64,000 bases of DNA, from positions 202,641 through 266,640 of the IMG/VR virus record IMGVR_UViG_3300005253_001115. One strand, written 5' to 3'. Source of the DNA: a virus. The notes under the pieces were generated by a model that ran no database searches, had not been told where the DNA came from, and worked only from the letters and a program-made list of their open reading frames with translations. Of the stretch, positions 25,827 through 34,650 are shown in pieces (position 1 is the stretch's first letter; every line of letters begins with the position of its first letter). Both the position numbers and the translations under genes were made by a program.

Positions 25827-27178
25827 TTGGAGCCTCCGGTATTGAAGACACAGGGGTAACCTCGTTGCTTGGCGAGCTTCAGAAGCTTAGAACCGTAGGT
25901 GGTCCAACCATTTTTGTTGTTCTTTTTGTTCTTTCTCATATTGGAGAGCTTAATCCCTAAAGCCTTTTCTACTGGGTCTTTGGACCTCCTGCTAGGAAAT
26001 TTCTCTTCGTGAGCATACATCCAATCGAAAAGTTCGTCAGCCCACTCTAGAGCCTCGCTGGTTAGATCAACCCTGTTGAAGACACGGGGGTAACCACGTT
26101 TCTTAGCAAGCTTCAAGAGCTTAGAGCCGTAGGTAGTCCAGCCATCTTTGTTGTTCTTTTTGTTCTTTCTCATATTGGAGAGCTTACTGATAAGAGCTTT
26201 TTCCACTGGATCTTTGGACCTTTCCTTAGGAACTTTGCCTCCATGGGAAGCCATCCAATCAAAAAGCTCCTCTGCCCATATTAGAGCCTCGCTGGTTAGA
26301 TCAACCCTGTTGAAGACACGGGGGTAACCACGTTTCTTAGCAAGCTTCAAGAGCTTAGAACCATAGGTAGTCCATCCTCTATCGTTATTCTTTTTGATCT
26401 GTTTCATAGCGGAGAGCTTGACCCCTAAAGACTTTTCTACAGGGTCTTTAGCCGTCGTAATTGGAGCTTTACCTTCGTGCGAGTCCATCCAAAGGAAAAG
26501 CTCTTCAGCCCACTCTAGAGCGTTATAGGTTAGATCAGCCATGTTGAAAACATCAGGATAATCACGTTTCTTAGCAAGCTTCAGAAGCTCTGATCCGTAG
26601 ATGGGCCAGCCTCTATTGTTGCTCATTTGATTCTGCCTCATAGTAGAAAGCTTACTACCTAGAGATTTTTCTATAAGATCTTTGGACTTCTTGCTAGGAA
26701 GCTTGTCCTCGTGCGAGTCCATCCAAAGGAAAAGCTCTTCAGCCCACTCTAGAGTTTCGCTGATGGGGTCACGACTATTGAAAACATCAGGATAACCCCG
26801 CTTCTTAGCGCTCTTTAAGAGGCTGGAACCGTAGGTAGTCCAACCATTTTTGTTGCTTTTTTTATCTTGTTTCGTATTGGAGAGCTTACTACCTAGAGCT
26901 TTTTCTACAGGGTCTTTGCTTCCATCGCGGGGAGCCTTGCCCTCGTTAGAGTCCATCCAAAGGAAAAGCTCTTCAGCCCGCTCTAGAGCTGAAGCGGTAA
27001 GGTCCCCACTAGAGTCAGACAAGAACCATGCTAGGTCTTCGGCGTTTCTTTCCCAGTACACGATGTCTTCGGGTATGTGAGAAGATGGCAAGCCATTTTC
27101 GTACCTGACACGCTCGTTGCGCAGGAACTTAGCCTTGGCGTCGAAAAAGTCTTCCTTGCTCTTCTCAGTCCTACGCAT
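25820..27178 (-). CDS. Helicase-associated-like repeat protein, 5 repeats
   Basis: 452 aa with the same head and five 78-residue repeats. Repeats 4 and 5 are nearly identical to each other at the DNA level around the KNKKNNK and YPRVFNRVD segments. The gene overlaps the helicase stop by 8 bp. HA-type repeats are often fused to helicases; here they are separate but adjacent. The array may wrap DNA or RNA for the helicase. Confidence 0.78.
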   Translation of the reverse strand: MRRTEKSKEDFFDAKAKFLRNERVRYENGLPSSHIPEDIVYWERNAEDLAWFLSDSSGDLTASALERAEELFLWMDSNEGKAPRDGSKDPVEKALGSKLSNTKQDKKSNKNGWTTYGSSLLKSAKKRGYPDVFNSRDPISETLEWAEELFLWMDSHEDKLPSKKSKDLIEKSLGSKLSTMRQNQMSNNRGWPIYGSELLKLAKKRDYPDVFNMADLTYNALEWAEELFLWMDSHEGKAPITTAKDPVEKSLGVKLSAMKQIKKNNDRGWTTYGSKLLKLAKKRGYPRVFNRVDLTSEALIWAEELFDWMASHGGKVPKERSKDPVEKALISKLSNMRKNKKNNKDGWTTYGSKLLKLAKKRGYPRVFNRVDLTSEALEWADELFDWMYAHEEKFPSRRSKDPVEKALGIKLSNMRKNKKNNKNGWTTYGSKLLKLAKQRGYPCVFNTGGSKC

Positions 27179-29057
27179 TGGAGGGCCTTATTCTCTTACG
27201 GTCCCAGAACTCATCACGCCAGTCCTTGCAAATTTCGTAGAACTTCTTCAACTCTTTCTCTGAAAAGCTTCCGTAGTGTGTGGTCTTGTCCTTATCAATC
27301 CTCTCGAACAACACCTCACCGTATTTCTTCAAGAACTCAGCAAGCTCTTTGTAGCAGGCCACACGGATCTTCTTGGCACCGAACAAATTCAAGAGCTTGA
27401 GCTTGAAATGGTCGGCAGCATGCTGCATGTGCTCCTCTGGGGTGTTGTATTGCACCAAGAGCTTCTCGATAAACAGGACTATATGCTCCATGTCCGTCAG
27501 ACCCTCGGGCTTCGGGGCACATCTATACTCTTCCAGAACAGCCCCCAGAAGCCTCTGGTACACCTCATGACCGTACATATCCTCGATTGTAGTGGCGTCG
27601 GGATCGCTCTCGCCCCGAGCTGACTTAGTTTTCATCGAAGGCAGCATACAAGGGTACGCCAAATTATCAACAATCAGGAAGAACAGCAGAATACGAGTAC
27701 GGTGCCCCAGAAGCTCCGCTCGGCTAGAGCAGCCTTTAGGGATTACGAACTTGGGAATGTAAGCCACGTACTTGACTGTAGTCTTTCCGTGAAACGATCG
27801 GAACATTCGACCCATCGTCTGGATGTTGTTCGTAATGGACTTCTTGGGAGCCGACTCGTGAATACGGTCGCAAATGACCCAATCTGTACCCTCACGCACG
27901 ATGTCGCAAGCAACCACGATGTCGAAAGCGTGCGCGTCCCCTCGCTGGAGAGCTTCGTTGTCCTCCAGCAAAAGGTGCTTGTTAAAGTCTCGTTCGGATG
28001 CTGACAACCCTTCTCTGATTACCAGATCACAAATTCGCCCAGGCTTTAGAGCCTTGAGCCCTTTGATTAGCTTTCGCAGTAGCTTTTCTCCCTTGGCACC
28101 CTTCCTCCACGCTTCTCCCGTTCGCGGACAAGGCAGCAGGTGATATCTGTTAGGCTCCTGTGCTACAGCGTCAAGCATCATCTGCACAGGGTCTCTATTG
28201 TACTCCGTGTATTCCATCTTGAATGATCGAATACCCAAAGTCTTCCAGTTGTCCAGCCATTTGTGTTCGTACACCGTGAACTGTACGTCGTCCGGGAAGA
28301 TCTTCTGGCAATCCCCACGAAACGGAGTAGCAGTGCTGTAGCAGACCTTGTACGACTTGCACCGGCTAGCGAACAAAAACCGATAGAATCGCCCCAGACC
28401 GTTAATGTCTGATTCGTCAGAAGAGGCAATGTGGTGCATTTCGTCGGGGCGGAATGTGGTGTTCTTGGGGATGCTATTGAGGCGCGCTCTTGCGGCCTTT
28501 CGCTCAGCCGCGCTCCCTTCCAGGGTCCGTGCCACCAATCTGTCGAACACAGCAACCAGTAGCGCATTTGAACATACTGCCACGAGCCCCCTGAAGCTGT
28601 CAGGGTCCTTACATGCTCCACGCTTTGCGGCGGACGTAAGGCACATCCAGTGCTCCAGAGCGTCCATCTTGGACTCTAAAGAGGAAAAGTCTCGCGTGAA
28701 GTTCTCGCTGTCGCTCACCATGTATTTGTATACTGGACCATCAACATCAAATTGGAAGTCTTGCTTCTTGACGAAGCCGAAGCCAATGTGCAGTTGGGGG
28801 ACTGGGATCAACTGGGCTTGGGTGAAGTTACTATCCACCATGTCTAGAATTGACATGAAGATCTGAAATGTGGTCTTACCACATCCGCAGGGTGCAATTA
28901 TCCCACACAAGCGGCAGCCATGCAGAGCTTCAACGCCCATTCGCTGCCATTCGCGAGGCCAACGCTTCTTCATGTATTCGGAGAAAGAGGGGAGTGGAGG
29001 CTTGTGCAGTTTCCAGTCCGGGTTGTCCAGAGCAACTGTAGCGAGATTCTTTGGCAT
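27171..29057 (-). CDS. SF2 helicase (DEAD/DEAH-like)
   Basis: 628 aa. Motif I APCGCGKTT (55-63), motif II as PDEMHH, motif III YSTATPF, motif V ACDIVREGTDW and motif VI QTMGRMFRSF are all present, as in restriction-type or UvsW-like SF2 helicases. The C-terminal 200 residues are helical without a known nuclease. It is preceded by a sigma-28-like promoter with the ATG 7 nt after the -10, and followed by three HA-like repeat genes. It probably remodels DNA; a defence or anti-defence role is possible. Confidence 0.85.
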   Translation of the reverse strand: MPKNLATVALDNPDWKLHKPPLPSFSEYMKKRWPREWQRMGVEALHGCRLCGIIAPCGCGKTTFQIFMSILDMVDSNFTQAQLIPVPQLHIGFGFVKKQDFQFDVDGPVYKYMVSDSENFTRDFSSLESKMDALEHWMCLTSAAKRGACKDPDSFRGLVAVCSNALLVAVFDRLVARTLEGSAAERKAARARLNSIPKNTTFRPDEMHHIASSDESDINGLGRFYRFLFASRCKSYKVCYSTATPFRGDCQKIFPDDVQFTVYEHKWLDNWKTLGIRSFKMEYTEYNRDPVQMMLDAVAQEPNRYHLLPCPRTGEAWRKGAKGEKLLRKLIKGLKALKPGRICDLVIREGLSASERDFNKHLLLEDNEALQRGDAHAFDIVVACDIVREGTDWVICDRIHESAPKKSITNNIQTMGRMFRSFHGKTTVKYVAYIPKFVIPKGCSSRAELLGHRTRILLFFLIVDNLAYPCMLPSMKTKSARGESDPDATTIEDMYGHEVYQRLLGAVLEEYRCAPKPEGLTDMEHIVLFIEKLLVQYNTPEEHMQHAADHFKLKLLNLFGAKKIRVACYKELAEFLKKYGEVLFERIDKDKTTHYGSFSEKELKKFYEICKDWRDEFWDRKRIRPSNA

Positions 29058-29064
29058 GTCAGGT

Positions 29065-29091
29065 ATATCGACCCCGAGCTGAGAATCTTGA
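29065..29091 (-). promoter_or_regulatory. Sigma-28-like promoter of helicase gene
   Basis: Minus strand: TCAAGATT - 11 nt - GTCGATAT, then 7 nt to the helicase ATG. It lies in non-coding DNA between a terminator-like hairpin and the gene. Confidence 0.6.
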
Positions 29092-29130
29092 GCTAAATCT
29101 TAGACAAGTGGCTGCTGAGACGAAAGAAAC

Positions 29131-29151
29131 GGCCCCGGGAGACCGGGGGCC
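29131..29151 (-). terminator. Terminator-like hairpin
   Basis: Minus strand GGCCCCCGG/CCGGGGCC stem with one bulge and TCTC loop, followed by GTTTCTTTC. It lies after the stop of the ParB/DndB-like gene and before the helicase promoter. Confidence 0.65.
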
Positions 29152-29164
29152 ACGGGCGCGTCGC

Positions 29165-30190
29165 CTAGGAAAGGAGCTTTTCAATCCTCTCTTCCGTTCG
29201 TTCGCGCTTCCCGCTCTTTCCCGACGTGATGTCAGGGATCAACCCATCCAGCTTGAAGCCGTGCTTGTTGAGCTTCGCCGCGAAAATCTTCGTGGACCGG
29301 ACGCTCAGGCACTTTTTGCCAGCGACGTGCCACATCATCAGCAGCCCGATGAAAGCCGTCTTTTTGAGAGGGATGGCACCAGAGTTCTTGTCCACATTGG
29401 CGCAAACACCCTCGATCCACTGCATCGCAGCAATGATCTTCTGGCGATTGGCGGGGGAAAGGCCAACAGGGGAGACGGTAGCGGACTCGCCTGCCTGCGG
29501 ACCCACCTGACTACGCAAAGGAAACACATCTGAATAGTTGCCGGATACGGGAACGCTTCCCCTGGTCGCCAGGTACTCGATGATGTAAGCAAGCTGGATG
29601 GTCTCCGTCTTTCCTACTTGGGCGATGCCCGCCCTGATCGCCATGTCTAGGATGATATCCCCGTAGCGAAGAAGGGGATTGGAGGTCTTCTCACCCGTGT
29701 TGTGCGACCGGTTGGTATTGAGGATCGAGTAGACTTGCTGGAACTCCGTAGCAGGAACAATGGAAAGCGAAACAACAGTCCGCAGGTCGGAGGCCGACAA
29801 CACACCTGCCTCGTAGGCTGCCATCAGCCCGCCAATGGTTCGATTGTGTCCATCAGCCAGCTTGATGTAAGGCTTTCCCTGCTCGTCCTTGAACACGGCC
29901 CCTGTGATTTGTCCGAAGGCTGCCGCACAGAAGTCCGAGACCATCTTTTTGATGAGCCTGGGACTGAATTGGTCTCCAGTCCCTCGATTGAACTCGAACG
30001 GCTTGATGCGCCTGTGAATGATGTTCTGGATCAGAGCGTCCAGAGTAAACACCCAAAGGTTTTTGGAGCCACCTTCTTTGATAGAAGCCGCTTTGGCGAA
30101 GCCAGGAGTGAGGGGAAAATCGTGCAGACAGTCGAACCCTTTGATGGCTTTCGCAGCCGCTTCTACGTCAATGTAGGTCTTACCACTCAT
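29165..30190 (-). CDS. ParB/DndB-like protein (DGHxR motif)
   Basis: 341 aa. The motif LADGHNRTIG, followed by a helix and an SIVP strand, resembles the DGQHR/ParB-Srx nucleotide-binding fold seen in DndB and ParB relatives. A later NTNRSHNTGEKTSN segment also fits DGQHR-type proteins. It overlaps a DNA methyltransferase start upstream, so a role in DNA modification or its control is plausible. Partitioning is less likely because there is no ParA nearby. Confidence 0.55.
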   Translation of the reverse strand: MSGKTYIDVEAAAKAIKGFDCLHDFPLTPGFAKAASIKEGGSKNLWVFTLDALIQNIIHRRIKPFEFNRGTGDQFSPRLIKKMVSDFCAAAFGQITGAVFKDEQGKPYIKLADGHNRTIGGLMAAYEAGVLSASDLRTVVSLSIVPATEFQQVYSILNTNRSHNTGEKTSNPLLRYGDIILDMAIRAGIAQVGKTETIQLAYIIEYLATRGSVPVSGNYSDVFPLRSQVGPQAGESATVSPVGLSPANRQKIIAAMQWIEGVCANVDKNSGAIPLKKTAFIGLLMMWHVAGKKCLSVRSTKIFAAKLNKHGFKLDGLIPDITSGKSGKRERTEERIEKLLS

Positions 30191-30945
30191 CCTTGTTCTC
30201 CTTCGGCTTTCAGCCTATTTTCAGCAATTTCAAAAAAACTCTCGTCCATCTCGAAACCCAGTCCAACCCTGTTGGTTCTCTGGGCTGCCAGAAGCGTCGT
30301 ACCCGATCCTGCGAATGGATCGAGCACTGTAGCACCTTCTTGGGTCATCCACAAGAGGAATTGTTTAGCGAGCGCCACCGGTTTCTGTGTGGGGTGTCCG
30401 CACTTCTCCTTGCTTCCCAGAGTAAACACCCAATCTTCAATCTCCGATATTCTCTTGCGCTCTACTAACTCACCTTTCCTCTTCACATCTATGGGGTTGA
30501 GAGAAGGCTTGCCTTTGGCAAGGTAGATAATTGGTTCCCAGTCCCGCTTCGCGGCACCTTTCAAATCACCGCCGATAGCGAACCGCTTGTTCCAGGCGAT
30601 TGTTCCTTTGTACGTGAACCCCGACCGTTTTATGTTCTCCCAACGCTGTCCCAAGAAGGGCGGATTAGCGTGCAGCACGCAATAACTGTCGTCTTTCAAC
30701 ACCCTGAAGCACTCTGAGAAGAAGTCGTCCCAGGCAATAGCGGCGTTCTCTTCCGGTTCGTCCCCCGCGATGGGTTTTGAGAAACGGCTCTTAGATTCGC
30801 CGGATTTGTTCCAATTTTTCGATCCGGGTATATTTGAAACGTACCCAAGGCCATACGGTGGGTCCGTCAATACCAGATCCACAGACCCCTCTGTCACCTT
30901 CGGCAACAGGTCTTCCCACCTACCCCAGTGCATTCCGTTTAGCAT
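30187..30945 (-). CDS. DNA methyltransferase, N4-cytosine/N6-adenine beta class
   Basis: 252 aa. Catalytic LTDPPYGLGY comes before the SAM-binding LDPFAGSGTT, the beta-class order. HPTQKPVAL is typical of these enzymes. It would methylate phage DNA at a specific site, probably against host restriction. It is coupled to the ParB/DndB-like gene downstream and has an AAGAGGAG ribosome site. Confidence 0.88.
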   Translation of the reverse strand: MLNGMHWGRWEDLLPKVTEGSVDLVLTDPPYGLGYVSNIPGSKNWNKSGESKSRFSKPIAGDEPEENAAIAWDDFFSECFRVLKDDSYCVLHANPPFLGQRWENIKRSGFTYKGTIAWNKRFAIGGDLKGAAKRDWEPIIYLAKGKPSLNPIDVKRKGELVERKRISEIEDWVFTLGSKEKCGHPTQKPVALAKQFLLWMTQEGATVLDPFAGSGTTLLAAQRTNRVGLGFEMDESFFEIAENRLKAEGEQG

Positions 30946-30958
30946 ACTCCTCTTTAGT

Positions 30959-31678
30959 CTACCACTCTACAAGAGTGCCGAGGGATGTTTTTGCTTCTTC
31001 AAGAATCTTCTCCGCTTCCTCCAAAGAAGTAAAAGTGCCAAGAGAAAGGACAACCCGGTACTGGTCTTCGAGCCCAGCCACCCGTTTTTTTCCTTTGTGG
31101 CTAAGGGGTTTTGTGGTAGCTTTTTGCCTGTAAATCCCCGGAGGTAAATCTCTGTTAAGGGTTGTGCGCCTGTTGAGTGTTTGTTGCCTATGTGTTGCCC
31201 ACCGCAAATTACCGGGTTCATAGTTTCCGTCGTTGTTAATTCGATCAAGAGAGTGCTCTTCGGGGCGTGGTCCCAGGTTTTCCTCCAGCCACCGTATAAA
31301 CGCGCCTGCGTCGTCTATCCACGGCTCATACATCTTAATGCCACGAGCACTGTAGTAGGCATGATACTTGCGACTTTTTCCACCACATCTTTCTTTAATG
31401 GAACACCACAGAGAGTACATAGGATTCTTTCCTCCTACTGGACTATATCCGTGCTTCTGTCTGTGCATATTTGCGCCGCAACTTTTGGTTACACCACTCA
31501 CACAATTGCCCAAATATACAATTTTCTCGACACCGCATTCACATATAGTGGCGACCTGACGACCGTTCTTTATTGTGGGAAACACCTCGTGTAGTACGGT
31601 CAGGGTTCCATAGACATTCCCCACCACATCCTTAGGCAAGGAACTACGTCGGCGCTTCCAGTTTTCTCCTCGGGGCAT
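30959..31678 (-). CDS. HNH endonuclease (homing type)
   Basis: 239 aa from the ATG at 31678 with an AGGA site. An N-terminal CECG...KSCGA zinc pair is followed by SLDRINNDGNYEPGNLRWA, the core of phage HNH proteins, and a C-terminal AP2-like region (GIYRQKATTK...YRVVLSLGTF). Such genes are mobile within phages. A related gene lies at 52014-52640. Confidence 0.85.
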   Translation of the reverse strand: MPRGENWKRRRSSLPKDVVGNVYGTLTVLHEVFPTIKNGRQVATICECGVEKIVYLGNCVSGVTKSCGANMHRQKHGYSPVGGKNPMYSLWCSIKERCGGKSRKYHAYYSARGIKMYEPWIDDAGAFIRWLEENLGPRPEEHSLDRINNDGNYEPGNLRWATHRQQTLNRRTTLNRDLPPGIYRQKATTKPLSHKGKKRVAGLEDQYRVVLSLGTFTSLEEAEKILEEAKTSLGTLVEW

Positions 31679-31695
31679 GTAAATTCCTAGTTCGC

Positions 31696-32121
31696 CTATA
31701 TCTTCGCCACCTTCGCACATTTGTCGCACTTCTGCCTATGGATTTTGGCGTACCCAAATAGCTCATGGCTACAGTCAGTACCTGTGCAGAACACTCGGTG
31801 CTCGCCAGCGTTGGGCGTAATGGCAAACAGGTCTCCGGGTCCAGCCTCCGAGGGTTTCACCTTCGTGAACCACCCATCGGCGTTCAAGTCTGCCAGGAAC
31901 CGGGAGAGCTTGCCTCGCGTGGACAGATGCCCGCCCCCGCTCTTGAAGCCAGAAATGCGCTCGTAATCGCCTTTCTTCAACTTCTCAATCCAGATGTAAA
32001 CAAAAGTCCGCTCGCCGTTCATGTCCGTGATCCAAAGGCTATCGGGATTGATCCCGAACTCCTTGGCAATGAAGTCAGTCCATTTGTGAGTGAACTCTTT
32101 TGCTTTCTTTGTAACGGGCAT
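31696..32121 (-). CDS. Hypothetical protein with C-terminal zinc-finger-like region
   Basis: 141 aa from the ATG overlapping the Nudix stop. The N-terminus is Lys-rich and helical. The C-terminus has CTGTDCSHELFG and HRQKCDKC, which could bind zinc. The middle is a mixed fold (TFVYIWIEKLKKGDYERISGF shortened here). No family is recognised. Confidence 0.6.
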   Translation of the reverse strand: MPVTKKAKEFTHKWTDFIAKEFGINPDSLWITDMNGERTFVYIWIEKLKKGDYERISGFKSGGGHLSTRGKLSRFLADLNADGWFTKVKPSEAGPGDLFAITPNAGEHRVFCTGTDCSHELFGYAKIHRQKCDKCAKVAKI

Positions 32122-32588
32122 TAGCGATACACCTGCATTGTAGGTAGCGGCTGCGGATCGAGAGACAACGGGATCAGCCAACGCAGATTGAATAGCACAG
32201 ACCCAGGCAGTTGGTCAACATACGTGATGACAACTTTCTCGTCTGTCGTGGATTTCAGTTGCTCAAGCGGGATGTTGAAAGCCTTGAAGCACTCTACCTG
32301 CCACGAGTCGTTACCCATTATATGGAATGATTGCCAGACCTCGACTTGCGTACTGAATCCGGTTTCTTCTCGAAACTCCCGAACCATGGCCTCTAGACCG
32401 GCACAGCTAGCGCCATGATCGCGATCGAAGTCCTCTATCATACCACCGATGCCATTCAGGTGCCCTGCCTGCCACTCAGGCTTGATTTTGCGGATCAATG
32501 CCACCCTACCCCGTTGGGGCCACATGTTTGGCTTAGGCTGGGGGATGTCGAATGCGAATCCGAGACAGTAACTCGTGAATTCTGTCAT
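32121..32588 (-). CDS. Nudix hydrolase
   Basis: 155 aa. The Nudix box is GIGGMIEDF...AMVREFREETGF; the REFREETG core that binds metal is intact, with a few extra residues between the two halves. It would hydrolyse a nucleoside diphosphate linked to another group (dNTP, NAD-like or RNA cap-like substrates). It is coupled to both neighbours by overlaps. Confidence 0.85.
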   Translation of the reverse strand: MTEFTSYCLGFAFDIPQPKPNMWPQRGRVALIRKIKPEWQAGHLNGIGGMIEDFDRDHGASCAGLEAMVREFREETGFSTQVEVWQSFHIMGNDSWQVECFKAFNIPLEQLKSTTDEKVVITYVDQLPGSVLFNLRWLIPLSLDPQPLPTMQVYR

Positions 32589-32962
32589 TCGCTGACCTTG
32601 CGGTCAGGGTTGCGGGCGCTCCACTTCTTGCCCCTCTGGGCACGGCGGCGCTCCTCGAATGCAGACTGCCCATCGTCACCAAGAGGGTGACGGTCGGACA
32701 TGGCAATCTTCGTATTGACAGCCGCAGCCATCCCTTTCACCGCATCCTTGAGGCCACGGATGCGATCCTTCTCATCGCCGTCCATGTTGCCCGTCCAGAT
32801 ACGGAGGGTATTCTTGCGGAACTTACGACGACGCGCAACGTCCGGGTCCCCGGAGGACATGGGGACAGCATCAAGGAAAACTGCCGAGGGGTCAATCCCG
32901 AGGAACGTAGCGACATCATCAACAAGGCCGACCTGCTTTCTGCGAGACTTGGGCACGGGCAT
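32585..32962 (-). CDS. Hypothetical basic protein
   Basis: 125 aa, starting MPVPKSRRKQ, with a basic C-terminal half (FEERRRAQRGKKWSARNP). No family is recognised. A sigma-28-like promoter (12-nt spacer) ends 7 nt before the ATG, so it probably heads a transcript that continues into the Nudix gene. Confidence 0.6.
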   Translation of the reverse strand: MPVPKSRRKQVGLVDDVATFLGIDPSAVFLDAVPMSSGDPDVARRRKFRKNTLRIWTGNMDGDEKDRIRGLKDAVKGMAAAVNTKIAMSDRHPLGDDGQSAFEERRRAQRGKKWSARNPDRKVSE

Positions 32963-32969
32963 CTCTTAC

Positions 32970-32997
32970 TCCTCGGTCTCTGCGGCTCAGAACTTTA
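32970..32997 (-). promoter_or_regulatory. Sigma-28-like promoter (12-nt spacer)
   Basis: Minus strand: TAAAGTTC - 12 nt - ACCGAGGA, then 7 nt to the ATG at 32962. In non-coding DNA. Confidence 0.5.
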
Positions 32998-33075
32998 GCG
33001 AAAACTTATACCGGGTGTGGTTTCCCACTTGAACGGCTTCTCAGCGGTTTCCCGCTCCACCACGCAGCCCGGCGG

Positions 33076-33327
33076 CTACGAAGGGTTTGTGTATCTCTCC
33101 ACGAGGAGAGGCGCGGCATCAAGGATCGACATGATATCCTTCTTGCCAACCCCCGTTGCGTCGTGCAACAGTAGCACAATCGCTCGTCTTTTCAAGCCAG
33201 ATTCGTTGATCTGGTCGAAGCCGTCTGCCACTTTGTGGAGGCTGGAGACTATGATGCTGAGCGGCTCCTCAGTATCGTTATCGACCGTAACATGGGAGTT
33301 CTTGAGTTCTTTCTTAGGTCTGGGCAT
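33076..33327 (-). CDS. Hypothetical small protein
   Basis: 83 aa, MPRPKKELK start, mixed helical content. Its GAGGAAG ribosome site and ATG lie inside the last codons of the upstream gene, so the pair is coupled. No family is recognised. Confidence 0.55.
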   Translation of the reverse strand: MPRPKKELKNSHVTVDNDTEEPLSIIVSSLHKVADGFDQINESGLKRRAIVLLLHDATGVGKKDIMSILDAAPLLVERYTNPS

Positions 33328-33589
33328 TCTTCCTCGCTTTCTGCGCCTCTATTGCTGCTCGTCTACCTGTAGATGCGGCGTTCTTGGGCGTGGCCTCTGC
33401 AAGATCGCTGGGCCAGTGTTTCGGGTTGTCCGTCCAGTCATTGCCATCTTGATGCAAGAAGACACCCCACATCTTACCTTCATGCTCTGTCTTAGCAAAA
33501 CAGTCCAGCCCTTGACTGTGCCCTTTGGGTCGGATACATCCCAGACCCAGACTGGGATAGCCCATGCTGCACAGTTCACCGCCCGGCAT
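33314..33589 (-). CDS. Hypothetical protein with RRxAIxAQK tail
   Basis: 91 aa from the ATG at 33589 (GAGGAAAA site). Two Cys, a GYPSLGLGCIRPKGHS segment and a WGVFLHQDGNDW region; it ends TGRRAAIEAQKARKNAQT. The tail matches those of four other proteins in this window (33576-33758, 44415-44603, 44791-45027, 57840-58316). The tail codons also carry the ribosome site of the next gene. Function unknown. Confidence 0.6.
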   Translation of the reverse strand: MPGGELCSMGYPSLGLGCIRPKGHSQGLDCFAKTEHEGKMWGVFLHQDGNDWTDNPKHWPSDLAEATPKNAASTGRRAAIEAQKARKNAQT

Positions 33590-33758
33590 TTTTCCTCGCT
33601 TTCTGCGCCGCGATTGCTGCTCGTCTGCCTGTCGGCTCGACCTTAGGTAGCTCGGTCTTCGCCTTGGGCATGGTACTGATAGCCTCAGCACACAGATTAA
33701 ACGCCCAGATGGCGTAGTCCCCAGGATACGATACGTCTTCATTCTTTTTATACGGCAT
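33576..33758 (-). CDS. Hypothetical small protein with RRxAIxAQK tail
   Basis: 60 aa ending TGRRAAIAAQKARKNAGR, nearly the same in DNA as the tail of the gene downstream. The body (SYPGDYAIWAFNLCAEAI) is unrelated to it. It overlaps genes on both sides. Function unknown. Confidence 0.6.
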   Translation of the reverse strand: MPYKKNEDVSYPGDYAIWAFNLCAEAISTMPKAKTELPKVEPTGRRAAIAAQKARKNAGR

Positions 33759-33933
33759 TTTTCCACCACTCCTTGTCTATCTTCTCAAGCTCCGGCCCGA
33801 GTTTACTAGGAAAGACCACGGCGTAGCCCTCATCGTCGTTGATCTCGATGTGGTCGTGGTTGGTAGTGAGACGTGCAACTGCCTTGTAGAAAGCGCGCAA
33901 CTTATCTAGTTCGGCTGCTTCTTTCTCAGTCAT
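33748..33933 (-). CDS. Hypothetical small protein
   Basis: 61 aa, acidic, starting MTEKEAAELDKLRAFYKAV, then a short beta-like stretch (IEINDDEGYAVVF). No family is recognised. Confidence 0.55.
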   Translation of the reverse strand: MTEKEAAELDKLRAFYKAVARLTTNHDHIEINDDEGYAVVFPSKLGPELEKIDKEWWKNAV

Positions 33934-33943
33934 TTGCGTCTCA

Positions 33944-34156
33944 TCAATGTAACAGCGCTCTACGCTGCAACACCTGCGCCATGGCAGCCTTGAAGTTGGC
34001 TGCTGCGATCAGTATGTCCTGGGTGTTTCGGTCTTTCACCACCTGTACCAACTCATCGAGAGGCAGTGGCTCCAACGATTCTGCGAACGTAACGAACGCC
34101 CGAGACAGCGTGGGCAGATCTGCAAGTACATCGTTAACTGATAGATTCTTCATCAA
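33944..34156 (-). CDS. Hypothetical small helical protein
   Basis: 70 aa, leucine-rich helices (ADLPTLSRAFVTFAESL). It overlaps the upstream gene by 23 bp. No family is recognised. Confidence 0.55.
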   Translation of the reverse strand: MMKNLSVNDVLADLPTLSRAFVTFAESLEPLPLDELVQVVKDRNTQDILIAAANFKAAMAQVLQRRALLH

Positions 34157-34448
34157 AAAACTGCCTCAAGACCACTTTGGTACGGTCGGCAATGACCATA
34201 CCCATCGCTTCCACCACGGCTTCCACCGGACCGTTGTATGAGCCTACTAGCAAGTTTCCCGCCAACACCCGGGAAGGACCCTCGTCCCGTATGTGGACAG
34301 TGTATCCCTTGATCGTCAGGATTCCGGTTGAGGAGTCTGCCTTGACGTGGAAGTCGTGAGAGTCCTCAGGACCGCCCTCAAACAGCTCCACTGCCCTTTC
34401 GGCTGCCATCAGGGCCTTGCTGAAATTACTCATCTTGCTCTGGTCCAT
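34134..34448 (-). CDS. Hypothetical protein
   Basis: 104 aa; an N-terminal helix, then beta-rich middle (TGILTIKGYTVHIRDEG). It may start at the inner Met (MSNFSKAL). No family is recognised. Overlaps both neighbours. Confidence 0.55.
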   Translation of the reverse strand: MDQSKMSNFSKALMAAERAVELFEGGPEDSHDFHVKADSSTGILTIKGYTVHIRDEGPSRVLAGNLLVGSYNGPVEAVVEAMGMVIADRTKVVLRQFFDEESIS

Positions 34449-34650
34449 ACTGAACTCCCATTCGCTCCTCGTAGGAGGGCGTCTTAGGGTAGAGATCTTT
34501 TACCCTTTGTTGGCGTTTTTCTTCCTCATCCCACGCAACCGCTCTATTTTTTGCGTCCTGCCACAAAAGAAAATGCACCCAGCCAAACACAGAGATGACG
34601 ATCCCTGCGGGAAGCCATGCAACTACAGTGACCCAGACCTCAGCGTTCAT
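34426..34650 (-). CDS. Small membrane protein
   Basis: 74 aa with one N-terminal membrane segment (about residues 5-28, WVTVVAWLPAGIVISVFGWV) and a charged cytoplasmic-type tail. It could be an inner-membrane protein; holin or spanin roles are not supported by context. Confidence 0.55.
   Translation of the reverse strand: MNAEVWVTVVAWLPAGIVISVFGWVHFLLWQDAKNRAVAWDEEEKRQQRVKDLYPKTPSYEERMGVQYGPEQDE

Noticed and set aside
28178-28621. Open frames on both strands inside the helicase, RecA and LamG genes
   Set aside because: They lack ribosome sites and overlap genes with full sets of conserved motifs; they are frame shadows.
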